Assembly: GCA_023653625.1 (NCBI GenBank)
Contig: CM042902.1
Coordinates: forward strand, 806,001-870,000
DNA from: Triadica sebifera
Lineage: Eukaryota > Streptophyta > Magnoliopsida > Malpighiales > Euphorbiaceae
Reading direction: 5' to 3'
DNA length: 64,000 bases
Part shown: positions 38,425-50,310 of the stretch, piece by piece
Layout of the letters: each line of letters begins with the position of its first letter
Numbering within the stretch: position 1 is the first letter of the stretch
The notes under the pieces: model-generated
Told to the model about the DNA's origin: nothing
What the model saw: the letters and a program-made list of their open reading frames with translations, nothing else
Database searches by the model: none
Position numbers and translations under genes: made by a program

Positions 38425-39355
38425 TAGTTGCAAAATGTACAGCTTTTGGTTCAAGTGTAATCTATCAAAAATAATTGGAATTTTTGAAAGATTTTTCCTT
38501 TTCGGTTTCAGGAATACATTACGGACTTGATTTACTACAAAGTTCAAACTTTTTCATTATTTTCTTTCTGGATTCAGTTCAAGTACACATTTTAGTCCTG
38601 CATTTTTCAAAATTGGACGCTTTGGTCTACAAAGTTTGAACCTTCAATTTATATAGTATGTAATCGGAGGAAAAAACTTAGATAATAAATAAAGTAAATA
38701 ATATAAAAGTGTAGTAGAAAAGAAATAATATGAAGTATAATTATCTTTGAAAACAACAAAGAAAAAGGGAAAAATTAATTGAACAATTTAAATGATCCGA
38801 AATTACTGGGAGAGAATGTGAAATCCTCATTTTCATACCAATACTATGATTAGAGTAAAAAATAAATAAATAAATTATCAAAAGCCATAGCTTTTAATTA
38901 ATTCAAAAAATTTATAAAATCCATAACCATTAAAAAGTTATTTATAACATCATAATTATTTTTTCTAAGTAAAATATAATTTGACTGAACTGTATTTACT
39001 AATTTTTTTCAGTGTGTGATGACAAAAATAATAAGTTCATTTTCATGTGTTATAAATAGTATTGCTGACTCAAATATTATAATTTCTGAAATTTTGATGA
39101 TTCTAAAACTATGATTTATGTATTAGAATTTGTTATATATGTGTTTAATTTTATATTTTAATATGCAAAAAGTTGGAAGTAAGATGAATATTTAAGGAGA
39201 TAAACACATGTACAAAACGAGATATATTAATATATGAATATAAAGTCATTATGATGTGTGTTTAAAAATAAAGCTCAAAATATAAAAGTTTTTATAATAA
39301 AGTATTTTTCACCGATAAAAAAAGTAGTATTGTAGCTTAGTATTTTAATGAATAT
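38425..39355. other. AT-rich spacer up to the retrotransposon
   Basis: This is 3' flank of CHX copy A, then AT-rich sequence ending at the AATAT target duplication (39351-39355). No gene seen. Confidence 0.6.
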
Positions 39356-42300
39356 TGTAACACCCTTATAACATTTGTTCTATATATACGTTACGTGGGT
39401 AAATACGATTATAGCCGATGTATGCCGAAATTTTTTTTTTTATTCCTTTTTATTTTTCCAAAAATTTCGGCAGCATAACGGCTATAAACTAACTAACCCA
39501 CCTGCAAAGCAAACAATCCACAGCCCAATATTGGGCACAACAATCCACATAATGTAATATATTTCCATTCAACCACAATTCTCTACACTTATAATAATTC
39601 GCAAATATTCATTTATCAGAATATATACATAATTTTATTCATACAACACCATATCTAAACTTATATATACATGCCATTTTATACTATAACCTACAATTAT
39701 GTCAATATTCTGTCAGCTCCCAAAAGTTGTATGCTTGCTTCTGCCTTTCCTGCTACTACCTGCACGCAGTCAAATAACTACGTGCTGAGCATTAATATGC
39801 TCAGTGGTGATTACTAATCTAAAAATTTCCACTAACTATATTTTCATACATCTATACATACAATAGTATTTTAATATACTATTCAATTTTTCTTTAATAT
39901 ATAATTCTTTTTATCAATACATTATTATTTTTTTTTTATACTCTTAATTCACTATATAATATTTTTATTTCTTATTATTATTTTTTTTTCTGAACTTTCA
40001 ATTTAGTCTGTTTTTACTTTAATTATCCATTCTTATTTATTTATTTATTTATTTCATTTATTTATTTGATTAGCTTCAATTTCACTTTAATTCTTAAATT
40101 TCTATTTATTTACAATTATACCACTAACTATATATTATTTTCACTTTTGCCACTAATATTTATCATTTTATTCTTTTTTTTATTCATTTATTTTTTTTCT
40201 ACACAATTTAATATTTATATTCACTTATTTTTCATTTTTTTCAATTTTACATCTTTTTTCTTTTGTTACAATATTCACTTTTATCATATTTGCCAAATTT
40301 ATCACTTATGTCCTTTTTATTATTTTTCTCATATTTTTCCCTTATTTCATTTTTATCATTTTTTTCATTTTAATCATTTTTCTCATTTTTCATTCACAAT
40401 TGTCATTTCATTTTTTTTTATTTGCCCCTAGATTCAATCCGATAGAAAATCTTCGGACCAGATACATGGGACGTGGACTCAAAAGTCCACTACACTGAAG
40501 AGTAATCCCGAAAGATCACCCGAGCACTGCACTGTATAATATTTATTGAATCACTATCACTGTAGTAGACCATCATTGGTCTACATAAGCGAGTCGCCAT
40601 GACCCGCACCGCGGTAATAATGTCCCTATGGCTAGCCAATTATATCCTGGGTAGATTTAACCATCAGAAAATAACTAAGGGCATTATTTTATTTCTTTAA
40701 TTTCATTTCCATTAAATTCATAAAATTTATTATTTTTACATTATTAATCACTTAATATTTTATTCTTTTATAACAATTTTATCACTACCAAAATTTTTCA
40801 TTCTGATATATCAATATTTCATTATGGATAATCAATTAAGTTATAAACTCACTAAATACTTTTTATTCATTATTATTCATTTCATACATAATATCATCCA
40901 TAAATAGAAAAATATGCAATATTTAATCTAAAAATTTTCAATAAATTTATACACACCTAAAATCATATTATATTGCATTTCATAACTAAATTTTCATTTA
41001 ATTAGCAAAGAAAATATTAATTTCTCCACTTTCATTTTTCGGCCTATATTTAATTTGCATCATTAAAATTTTTCTTTCAATTTCTAATTATTCATTTCAC
41101 TAATTAATACATTCATTATTCCATATATATCATAATTTTACATTAAAATATATTTATTCCTTAATATTCATTTTTCACATAATAAGGTCATATTTTACAA
41201 TTTCCACTAGTCAAATTTTTTAATTGAAATTAATCATTCTAATTCACTTTTCATAATCCATTAATTATGTTTTAAGCATTAATTTAACAATTACATACAA
41301 AACACACAATTTTCTAAATTTCCATAACCCTAAATTATACTTAATTAATGGAAATAATTAGATTAAGGAATCACTAACCTTAATTGCTTGTTTAGGCCTT
41401 CCTAAACTTCCTTCTCCTTCTCCTTTCCCTTGGAAGAACCTTCTCCTTCTCTTGAACCTACCATGGACAATTTTTTTCCTTCATTAATCCACCATTAATT
41501 TACTTCCTAAACTCAAATAAACTTCATATTTATCATCTACATGTCTTAAACTACCTATTTGAACCATTAAATTAATTTAAAACCATAAATTTTGCTTACC
41601 TCAAATTTGAATCCTAACTTTCCTCCTTTAATTTCCTTCCACTTTAGGCTCCCAAATGAAGATTAAAAACTCCTATTAGCTATTAAAGAGGCTGAAATTA
41701 TTTTTGGGTGGTTGATTTTGGTGTGAGAATTGAAAAAAAATGAAGAAATTTTGAAGAAAAGAAATGAAGGAATGGCACGGCAAAACAAGGGAAAGAAAGA
41801 AGAAGGTGATTAACCAGAATTCTGTCTAGAGAATTCTGTAAATATGGGTTTTTATAGTGGGTTACTTTGGATGGGCTTGGGCCAAACAAAGCCCAATCCA
41901 TTTAGGCTCAATTATGCACTATAAATTATTTTTCTCACTTTTCAAGCTCAATTTCATCCAAATTTGATTTCATAATTCATAAAATATTTTTATATGTCTA
42001 CACAAAAATTTTCAACTCAATCGGAGTTCATTTTCTGTCCAGCTCACTTAAATCGGACTGATAATTCAATTTTCGGTGTTACCGTAAAATTCCTTTTTCA
42101 CTATCAAATAATCCTAAATATTATTTAGAGTCTATCCATATCTTAAAATAAATTTTTGGATGTCGTTTGCTATTTTTCATAGCCCGGTCAAAGTATGGTC
42201 AACTAACTATTTAATCAAACCGGGTCTTTTTTTTTCTTAATTTTGACTTTTGAGGGCTTATTTGACTTTATTTTCACTCCAAATTTTACCCTCAGACTAG

Positions 42301-42428
42301 TCACAACCTATATTTTCCGATGATCAAATAAAATATTTTTCACCCACAGGTGTATTTTTGACCCCCGGGTATACTAATCAATCTCGGAAACTACAGTTTA
42401 TGACTAACCCGGTATTTGGGCCATTACA
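39356..42428 (-). repeat. 3' LTR (left copy), 3073 bases
   Basis: Almost identical to 47232-50305. Differences seen: an 11-T versus 10-T run near 39431, A versus T near 41215, a 9-T versus 11-T run near 42230, and A versus G near 42377. Much of it is AT- and T-rich low-complexity sequence, and its open frames are not genes. Confidence 0.95.
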
Positions 42429-45400
42429 ATTCTCCCCTACTAATAAAAATTTCGTCCTCGAAATTTTACCTGTATTAAACAACTGCGGATATTGTTGCCT
42501 CATTGCAGCTTCTGGCTCCCACGTGGCTTCTTCCACATTGTGGTGACTCCATAACACCTTCACTAGTGGAATTTGCTTGTTCCTGAGCTGTTTAACCTCT
42601 TTGGCTAGAATCTTTAATGGTTCCTCCTCATAAGTCATATCAGCCTGTATTTGAATCTCTTCTGGCTTGATCACATGGCTTGGGTCTGACCTATACTTCC
42701 GTAGCATTGACACGTGGAACACATCATGAATCTTTTCCAACTCTTGAGGCAGCTTCAATCGATAGGCTACGGGTCCCACTCGCTGTATAATCTCATAAGG
42801 GCCTAAAAATCTCGGACTTAGTTTGCCCTTCTTGCCAAATCTCATAACTTTCTTCCAGGGTGATACTTTTAAAAACACTTGATCTCCGACCTGGAACTCT
42901 ATATCTTTTCTTCTTACATCTGCATATGACTTCTGTCGGTCCATGGCTTCTTTCAATCTGTCCTTGATCACTCGTACCTTCTCTTCGGTTTCTCGAACCA
43001 AATCAGTCCCCATTAGCTTCTTTTCACTCAATTCTGTCCAACATAAAGGAGTTCTACATTTTCTCCCATACAGTGCTTCATACGGCGCCATTTTGATGCT
43101 GGACTGATAGCTGTTATTGTAAGCAAACTCTGCTAATGGCAAATACTTTTCCCAACTACTTTCAAACTCGAGGACGCAACATCGCAACATATCCTCAAGT
43201 ATCTGAATTACACGCTCTGATTGCCCATCAGTCTGAGGATGAAAAGCTGTACTGAAATGAAGTTTTGTCCCCAATGCTTCCTGCAACTTTTTCCAGAACT
43301 GGGAAGTAAATCTGGGATCCCTGTCTGAAATAATAGAGGATGGTACTCCATGGAGTCTCACTATCTCATTGATGTAGATTTCTGCCAACTTGGTCAATGG
43401 ATAGTCCCTCCGTACTGGTATGAAATGGGCTGATTTCGTGAGTCTATCAATGACTACCCAGATAGCATCATGCTTCTTTCCCGTCAGAGGCAATCCCGTC
43501 ACAAAATCCATGGTCACTCGATCCCATTTCCACTCTGGTATCGCAATGGGCTGAAGTAAACCAGATGGAACTTGATGCTCAGCTTTCACCTGTTGGCATA
43601 TCAAACATTTACTCACGAATTCTGTCACATCACGTTTCATTCCTGGCCACCAATAGTATACTTTCAAGTCCTGATACATCTTGTTACCACCAGGATGCAT
43701 AACATAGCTACTATGATGAGCTTCTGTGAGAATATTCTTCTTCAATTCATCTTGATCCGGTACACATAACCTCCGGTTGAAATAAAGACTTTCATCTTCA
43801 CCCAAAGAATAACCACCTTCATTGCCCTCTTTTACTCTGTTCACTATGGCAATCAAGCGATCGTCTAGCTTTTGTGCCGCTTTCACTTGCTGAAGAAAAT
43901 CTGGTTTCACTTGCATTTCTGCTATTATTGCTCCATCTTGTGCCATATCCAATCTGACATTCATCACTCGAAGGGCTGCCATAAATTTTCTACTAAGTGC
44001 ATCAGCTACTACATTCGCCTTGCCTGGATGGTAGTCGATTAAGCAGTCATAGTCTTTTATCAATTCAAGCCATCGTCTCTGCCTCAAATTAAGTTCCTTC
44101 TGTGTGAGCAAATATTTCAGACTTTTGTGATCTGTGTAAATGTAACATTTCTCACCATAAAGATAATGTCTCCAAATCTTCAAGGCGAGAACAATTGCTG
44201 CAAGCTCAAGATCGTGAGTAGGATAGTTCTTCTCATGAGTCTTGAGTTGTCGAGAAGCATATGCAATCACCTTACCTTCCTGCATCAATACACAACCTAA
44301 CCCATTCTTGGAGGCATCACTGTAAATCACAAAATCCTTGCCAGATTCTGGTTGAGTTAACACTGGGGCTTCTGTCAACATGTTTTTAAGCTTCTCAAAG
44401 CTTCCTTGACATTTATCTGTCCATTCAAACTTTACGTGCTTCTGTAACAGTCGAGTAAGCGGCGCTGCTATGGTGGAAAAACCCTTTACAAATCTCCTAT
44501 AATACCCAGCCAAACCTAAAAAACTTCTGACTTCTGTAACAGTCTTAGGTATTTTCCACTGTAAGATTGCTTCAATCTTATTTGGATCCACCTTTATCCC
44601 TTCAGCTGAAATTACATGACCCAAGAATGATACTTCATTCAACCAGAAGTCACACTTACTGAATTTTGCATACAGCTGCTTCTCTCTCAGTATCCATAAG
44701 ACAGTTCGTAGGTGTTTGTCATGTTCTTCTAGTGTCTTCGAATACACTAGAATATCATCAATAAATACCACCACGAACTGGTCTAGATAAGGATGAAAGA
44801 CCCTATTCATTAGATCCATGAAAGCTGCTGGGGCATTCGTAAGTCCAAATGGCATGACTAAAAACTCATAGTGGCCATATCTTGTGCGAAAGGCAGTCTT
44901 GGGCACATCTGCTTCTTTTACTTTCAACTGATGGTAGCCCGATCGTAGATCAATCTTTGAAAATACACCTGCTCCCTTCAATTGATCAAATAAGTCTTCA
45001 ATACGTGGAAGGGGATACTTATTCTTGATTGTCACTTTATTCAACTGTCTGTAGTCAATGCATAATCTAAGAGATCCATCCTTCTTCTTTACAAAGAGTA
45101 CCGGTGCCCCCCAAGGTGAAATACTGGGTCTGATAAAGCCTTTATCAAGCAATTCCTGCAGCTGAATCTTCAACTCCTTGAGTTCTGTAGGCGCCATCCT
45201 GTAGGGTGCAATCGAAATAGGTGTTGTGCCTGGAGCTACATCAATAGTGAATTCGACTTCCCTGTCAGGTGGTAAGCCTGGTAATTCATCGGGAAAGACA
45301 TCTGGATAATCTCTCACTGTAGGCACATCTGAAACCTTAAAATCTTCCTTTTTAGCTTCCATTGCAAAACACAAATAAGCAATGCACCCCTTTCTTATAA

Positions 45401-47081
45401 GTCTCTTGGCAGCTGTAGCTGATATCACATCTGATAAGAAATCTGTTCTTTCACCCACAATAGTGATTTCCTGATCATCATAGAGTTTAAGTGTCACTCT
45501 CTTTCGTTTACAATCTACTGTTGCTTGATGGGCGGACAACCAATCCATCCCCAATATCACATCAAACTCGCGGAATGGGAGTTCAATTAGGTTAGCCAGG
45601 AATTCATAACCTTGCGTACTAATGGGACAATTCCTATACACCTTGTTCACCACAACACTATTCCCTAAAGGATTGCTCACTAGGATGTCCTGGTCTAACT
45701 GTGAATCTTTTAACCCTTTCCCCCGTGCAACATCAGTATTTATGTAGGAATGTGTGGAACCAGGATCAATAAGTGCATAAACAGAATCAGTCATAAGTAT
45801 GAATTTACCTACTATCACATCAGGAGCATCCTCATCTTCTCTGGCTCTCACTGCATATGTACGACCTGTAGCTCGTCCTTGACCCTGGGACTGCTGTGCA
45901 GAAGGTCTAGATGCTGATGGGTTAAGGGCTGCTCCCCTACCTCGGCCTCTGGATGGTAAGGATCCAATGCCAGGTGCTGGTGATATAGCTGTAGAAGCTT
46001 GAGCCACTGGACAATCCCTGACCTGATGATCTTTTGAACCACACTTGAAACAGGCGCCAGTCAAATATCTGCACTCTCCTGGGTGAGCTCTACCACAATG
46101 GCTACAAGTCTGAACTGTACCTGCCCCTCTGCCTCTAGGTGTACTGCCCACAGAAGTGACTGAGGCATTGCCACGGAATATATTTCCTTGTCCACGCCCT
46201 GGTACAACTGATGTACGACTCTGTGATGGAGCTGGTCCCCTATACTTCTTACTCTGAGAACTCGAACCACTGAACTGTCCCGACTTCCTCTTCTGCTGAA
46301 ACCGAGTTTGCCTGCTAACCTCATCTGTCTGAATACTTTCCACTTTAATTGCAGCTTCTACCAAGGCACGCAAATTTGGATGCTGCTGTGCACCCACTAT
46401 CTGTCTGATCTTATTATGGAGACCCCTCTCAAATCTCTGACATAACTTCTCTTCTGTCAGCTGGTAATCATCAAGGTAGGCACTGAGACGCTCAAACTCG
46501 CGCTCATACTCTGCTACTGTCTTGTTTCCTTGCCTGAGTCTCCAAAAGGCATCTTGCATCTCTGCTTTATACTCTGACCCTATATATTTCTTTTCAAACT
46601 GGGCCAAGAAGAAATCCCAATTCAACTGTTCACCTGGGGTATGCTTGCGTACTGAATCCCACCAGATGAATGCAGGACCCTGAAGTAATGCCACAGTACC
46701 TTCAAATTTCTCTTCAGGCGGGCTGTGAGTAATTTCAAATAACCTCTTAATCTTGAACAACCATTCCTCAACTTGTACAGAGGTCAATGGATCACGCCCA
46801 TAGAAATCTTCAGCTCCCAATCTCTTCAACTGTTCCAAAATCGGCTTCTTTTTAGGTGGAGCTGGAGGCTGTACTTGGGCCGCTGGCTGTGGCTGTTGAG
46901 CTTGTTCAGCTTGCATTCTATGTTGAATATAATCAGCCATGAGGTGAAGAAAATCCGGCTGTGGCGGTGGAGGTGGTGCAACTGGTGGAGTAACATTCTG
47001 TTGCGAGGTTTCAGCTTGCCTAGCACTAACCGACGCTTCACTCTCACCGTCCCCATCACCTTGACCTTGTTGGGATGCCAT
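42378..47081 (-). CDS. Retrotransposon Gag-Pol polyprotein, 1567 residues, uninterrupted
   Basis: Encodes all proteins for copying and integrating the element. Approximate residues: Gag 100-235; a short CCHC-like motif (CSHCGRAHPGEC, 326-337) and a zinc knuckle (CFKCGSKDHQVRDC, 344-357); aspartic protease LIDPGSTHS (437-445). RT runs about 640-810 with FIDDILVYS (D775 and D776). RNase H has D922, E959 and D984. Integrase has the H2C2 zinc site (about 1129-1162), then D1192, D1253 and E1289. GPY/F-like LGPYEIIQ is at about 1426. A chromodomain-like tail (about 1487-1535) contains VLWSHHNVEEATWEPE. All catalytic residues are present. The frame is single, without a gag-pol shift, and its last roughly 17 codons extend into the 3' LTR. 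The start is the first ATG after the primer site, with a leader of about 130 bases. Confidence 0.96.
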   Translation of the reverse strand: MASQQGQGDGDGESEASVSARQAETSQQNVTPPVAPPPPPQPDFLHLMADYIQHRMQAEQAQQPQPAAQVQPPAPPKKKPILEQLKRLGAEDFYGRDPLTSVQVEEWLFKIKRLFEITHSPPEEKFEGTVALLQGPAFIWWDSVRKHTPGEQLNWDFFLAQFEKKYIGSEYKAEMQDAFWRLRQGNKTVAEYEREFERLSAYLDDYQLTEEKLCQRFERGLHNKIRQIVGAQQHPNLRALVEAAIKVESIQTDEVSRQTRFQQKRKSGQFSGSSSQSKKYRGPAPSQSRTSVVPGRGQGNIFRGNASVTSVGSTPRGRGAGTVQTCSHCGRAHPGECRYLTGACFKCGSKDHQVRDCPVAQASTAISPAPGIGSLPSRGRGRGAALNPSASRPSAQQSQGQGRATGRTYAVRAREDEDAPDVIVGKFILMTDSVYALIDPGSTHSYINTDVARGKGLKDSQLDQDILVSNPLGNSVVVNKVYRNCPISTQGYEFLANLIELPFREFDVILGMDWLSAHQATVDCKRKRVTLKLYDDQEITIVGERTDFLSDVISATAAKRLIRKGCIAYLCFAMEAKKEDFKVSDVPTVRDYPDVFPDELPGLPPDREVEFTIDVAPGTTPISIAPYRMAPTELKELKIQLQELLDKGFIRPSISPWGAPVLFVKKKDGSLRLCIDYRQLNKVTIKNKYPLPRIEDLFDQLKGAGVFSKIDLRSGYHQLKVKEADVPKTAFRTRYGHYEFLVMPFGLTNAPAAFMDLMNRVFHPYLDQFVVVFIDDILVYSKTLEEHDKHLRTVLWILREKQLYAKFSKCDFWLNEVSFLGHVISAEGIKVDPNKIEAILQWKIPKTVTEVRSFLGLAGYYRRFVKGFSTIAAPLTRLLQKHVKFEWTDKCQGSFEKLKNMLTEAPVLTQPESGKDFVIYSDASKNGLGCVLMQEGKVIAYASRQLKTHEKNYPTHDLELAAIVLALKIWRHYLYGEKCYIYTDHKSLKYLLTQKELNLRQRRWLELIKDYDCLIDYHPGKANVVADALSRKFMAALRVMNVRLDMAQDGAIIAEMQVKPDFLQQVKAAQKLDDRLIAIVNRVKEGNEGGYSLGEDESLYFNRRLCVPDQDELKKNILTEAHHSSYVMHPGGNKMYQDLKVYYWWPGMKRDVTEFVSKCLICQQVKAEHQVPSGLLQPIAIPEWKWDRVTMDFVTGLPLTGKKHDAIWVVIDRLTKSAHFIPVRRDYPLTKLAEIYINEIVRLHGVPSSIISDRDPRFTSQFWKKLQEALGTKLHFSTAFHPQTDGQSERVIQILEDMLRCCVLEFESSWEKYLPLAEFAYNNSYQSSIKMAPYEALYGRKCRTPLCWTELSEKKLMGTDLVRETEEKVRVIKDRLKEAMDRQKSYADVRRKDIEFQVGDQVFLKVSPWKKVMRFGKKGKLSPRFLGPYEIIQRVGPVAYRLKLPQELEKIHDVFHVSMLRKYRSDPSHVIKPEEIQIQADMTYEEEPLKILAKEVKQLRNKQIPLVKVLWSHHNVEEATWEPEAAMRQQYPQLFNTGKISRTKFLLVGENCNGPNTGLVINCSFRD
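42429..42442 (-). other. Polypurine tract for plus-strand priming
   Basis: Minus-strand sequence TAGTAGGGGAGAAT lies directly before the 3' LTR, the expected position and composition. Confidence 0.75.
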
Positions 47082-47212
47082 TATTCACTATAAAACAGGA
47101 AAGGAGCAAGCATACGTTAGACTTATTACACATTTCATCCATCAATTGGCATGTATATATATATAATTCATTCACTTATTTCCAACTCCGATCTTAGAAC
47201 CGTCTAAACCAT

Positions 47213-47224
47213 GCTCTGATACCA
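47213..47224 (-). other. Primer-binding site (initiator tRNA-Met)
   Basis: Minus-strand TGGTATCAGAGC begins seven bases after the 5' LTR end. It is the usual complement of the 3' end of plant initiator tRNA-Met. Confidence 0.9.
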
Positions 47225-47231
47225 CTAAAAC

Positions 47232-50200
47232 TGTAACACCCTTATAACATTTGTTCTATATATACGTTACGTGGGTAAATACGATTATAGCCGATGTATG
47301 CCGAAATTTTTTTTTTATTCCTTTTTATTTTTCCAAAAATTTCGGCAGCATAACGGCTATAAACTAACTAACCCACCTGCAAAGCAAACAATCCACAGCC
47401 CAATATTGGGCACAACAATCCACATAATGTAATATATTTCCATTCAACCACAATTCTCTACACTTATAATAATTCGCAAATATTCATTTATCAGAATATA
47501 TACATAATTTTATTCATACAACACCATATCTAAACTTATATATACATGCCATTTTATACTATAACCTACAATTATGTCAATATTCTGTCAGCTCCCAAAA
47601 GTTGTATGCTTGCTTCTGCCTTTCCTGCTACTACCTGCACGCAGTCAAATAACTACGTGCTGAGCATTAATATGCTCAGTGGTGATTACTAATCTAAAAA
47701 TTTCCACTAACTATATTTTCATACATCTATACATACAATAGTATTTTAATATACTATTCAATTTTTCTTTAATATATAATTCTTTTTATCAATACATTAT
47801 TATTTTTTTTTTATACTCTTAATTCACTATATAATATTTTTATTTCTTATTATTATTTTTTTTTCTGAACTTTCAATTTAGTCTGTTTTTACTTTAATTA
47901 TCCATTCTTATTTATTTATTTATTTATTTCATTTATTTATTTGATTAGCTTCAATTTCACTTTAATTCTTAAATTTCTATTTATTTACAATTATACCACT
48001 AACTATATATTATTTTCACTTTTGCCACTAATATTTATCATTTTATTCTTTTTTTTATTCATTTATTTTTTTTCTACACAATTTAATATTTATATTCACT
48101 TATTTTTCATTTTTTTCAATTTTACATCTTTTTTCTTTTGTTACAATATTCACTTTTATCATATTTGCCAAATTTATCACTTATGTCCTTTTTATTATTT
48201 TTCTCATATTTTTCCCTTATTTCATTTTTATCATTTTTTTCATTTTAATCATTTTTCTCATTTTTCATTCACAATTGTCATTTCATTTTTTTTTATTTGC
48301 CCCTAGATTCAATCCGATAGAAAATCTTCGGACCAGATACATGGGACGTGGACTCAAAAGTCCACTACACTGAAGAGTAATCCCGAAAGATCACCCGAGC
48401 ACTGCACTGTATAATATTTATTGAATCACTATCACTGTAGTAGACCATCATTGGTCTACATAAGCGAGTCGCCATGACCCGCACCGCGGTAATAATGTCC
48501 CTATGGCTAGCCAATTATATCCTGGGTAGATTTAACCATCAGAAAATAACTAAGGGCATTATTTTATTTCTTTAATTTCATTTCCATTAAATTCATAAAA
48601 TTTATTATTTTTACATTATTAATCACTTAATATTTTATTCTTTTATAACAATTTTATCACTACCAAAATTTTTCATTCTGATATATCAATATTTCATTAT
48701 GGATAATCAATTAAGTTATAAACTCACTAAATACTTTTTATTCATTATTATTCATTTCATACATAATATCATCCATAAATAGAAAAATATGCAATATTTA
48801 ATCTAAAAATTTTCAATAAATTTATACACACCTAAAATCATATTATATTGCATTTCATAACTAAATTTTCATTTAATTAGCAAAGAAAATATTAATTTCT
48901 CCACTTTCATTTTTCGGCCTATATTTAATTTGCATCATTAAAATTTTTCTTTCAATTTCTAATTATTCATTTCACTAATTAATACATTCATTATTCCATA
49001 TATATCATAATTTTACATTAAAATATATTTATTCCTTAATATTCATTTTTCACATAATAAGGTCATATTTTACAATTTCCACTAGTCAATTTTTTTAATT
49101 GAAATTAATCATTCTAATTCACTTTTCATAATCCATTAATTATGTTTTAAGCATTAATTTAACAATTACATACAAAACACACAATTTTCTAAATTTCCAT
49201 AACCCTAAATTATACTTAATTAATGGAAATAATTAGATTAAGGAATCACTAACCTTAATTGCTTGTTTAGGCCTTCCTAAACTTCCTTCTCCTTCTCCTT
49301 TCCCTTGGAAGAACCTTCTCCTTCTCTTGAACCTACCATGGACAATTTTTTTCCTTCATTAATCCACCATTAATTTACTTCCTAAACTCAAATAAACTTC
49401 ATATTTATCATCTACATGTCTTAAACTACCTATTTGAACCATTAAATTAATTTAAAACCATAAATTTTGCTTACCTCAAATTTGAATCCTAACTTTCCTC
49501 CTTTAATTTCCTTCCACTTTAGGCTCCCAAATGAAGATTAAAAACTCCTATTAGCTATTAAAGAGGCTGAAATTATTTTTGGGTGGTTGATTTTGGTGTG
49601 AGAATTGAAAAAAAATGAAGAAATTTTGAAGAAAAGAAATGAAGGAATGGCACGGCAAAACAAGGGAAAGAAAGAAGAAGGTGATTAACCAGAATTCTGT
49701 CTAGAGAATTCTGTAAATATGGGTTTTTATAGTGGGTTACTTTGGATGGGCTTGGGCCAAACAAAGCCCAATCCATTTAGGCTCAATTATGCACTATAAA
49801 TTATTTTTCTCACTTTTCAAGCTCAATTTCATCCAAATTTGATTTCATAATTCATAAAATATTTTTATATGTCTACACAAAAATTTTCAACTCAATCGGA
49901 GTTCATTTTCTGTCCAGCTCACTTAAATCGGACTGATAATTCAATTTTCGGTGTTACCGTAAAATTCCTTTTTCACTATCAAATAATCCTAAATATTATT
50001 TAGAGTCTATCCATATCTTAAAATAAATTTTTGGATGTCGTTTGCTATTTTTCATAGCCCGGTCAAAGTATGGTCAACTAACTATTTAATCAAACCGGGT
50101 CTTTTTTTTTTTCTTAATTTTGACTTTTGAGGGCTTATTTGACTTTATTTTCACTCCAAATTTTACCCTCAGACTAGTCACAACCTATATTTTCCGATGA

Positions 50201-50305
50201 TCAAATAAAATATTTTTCACCCACAGGTGTATTTTTGACCCCCGGGTATACTGATCAATCTCGGAAACTACAGTTTATGACTAACCCGGTATTTGGGCCA
50301 TTACA
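47232..50305 (-). repeat. 5' LTR (right copy), 3074 bases
   Basis: Near-identical to the left copy. It carries the element's promoter on the minus strand. TG...CA ends are intact and the AATAT duplication follows at 50306. Confidence 0.95.
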
Positions 50306-50310
50306 AATAT

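Larger units (their letters stand above)
39356..50305 (-). mobile_element. Complete Ty3/gypsy LTR retrotransposon, Tekay/Del chromovirus type
   Basis: Both LTRs begin TGTAACACCC and end GGGCCATTACA (plus strand). The element is 10,950 bases and is flanked by AATAT (39351-39355 and 50306-50310). It is oriented on the minus strand: 5' LTR on the right, then a primer-binding site, one gag-pol frame and a purine tract beside the left LTR. The order Gag-PR-RT-RNase H-IN plus a C-terminal chromodomain-like segment, with 3-kb LTRs, fits the Tekay/Del clade. I saw only two base substitutions and two homopolymer length changes between the LTRs. With an open gag-pol and intact ends it may still be mobile. 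The nesting is simple, with no insertion inside it. Confidence 0.95.

Noticed and set aside
40066..40431. 121-codon open frame present twice (again at 47941-48306)
   Set aside because: It is T-rich low-complexity LTR sequence giving Phe/Ile/Tyr runs, duplicated only because the LTR is.
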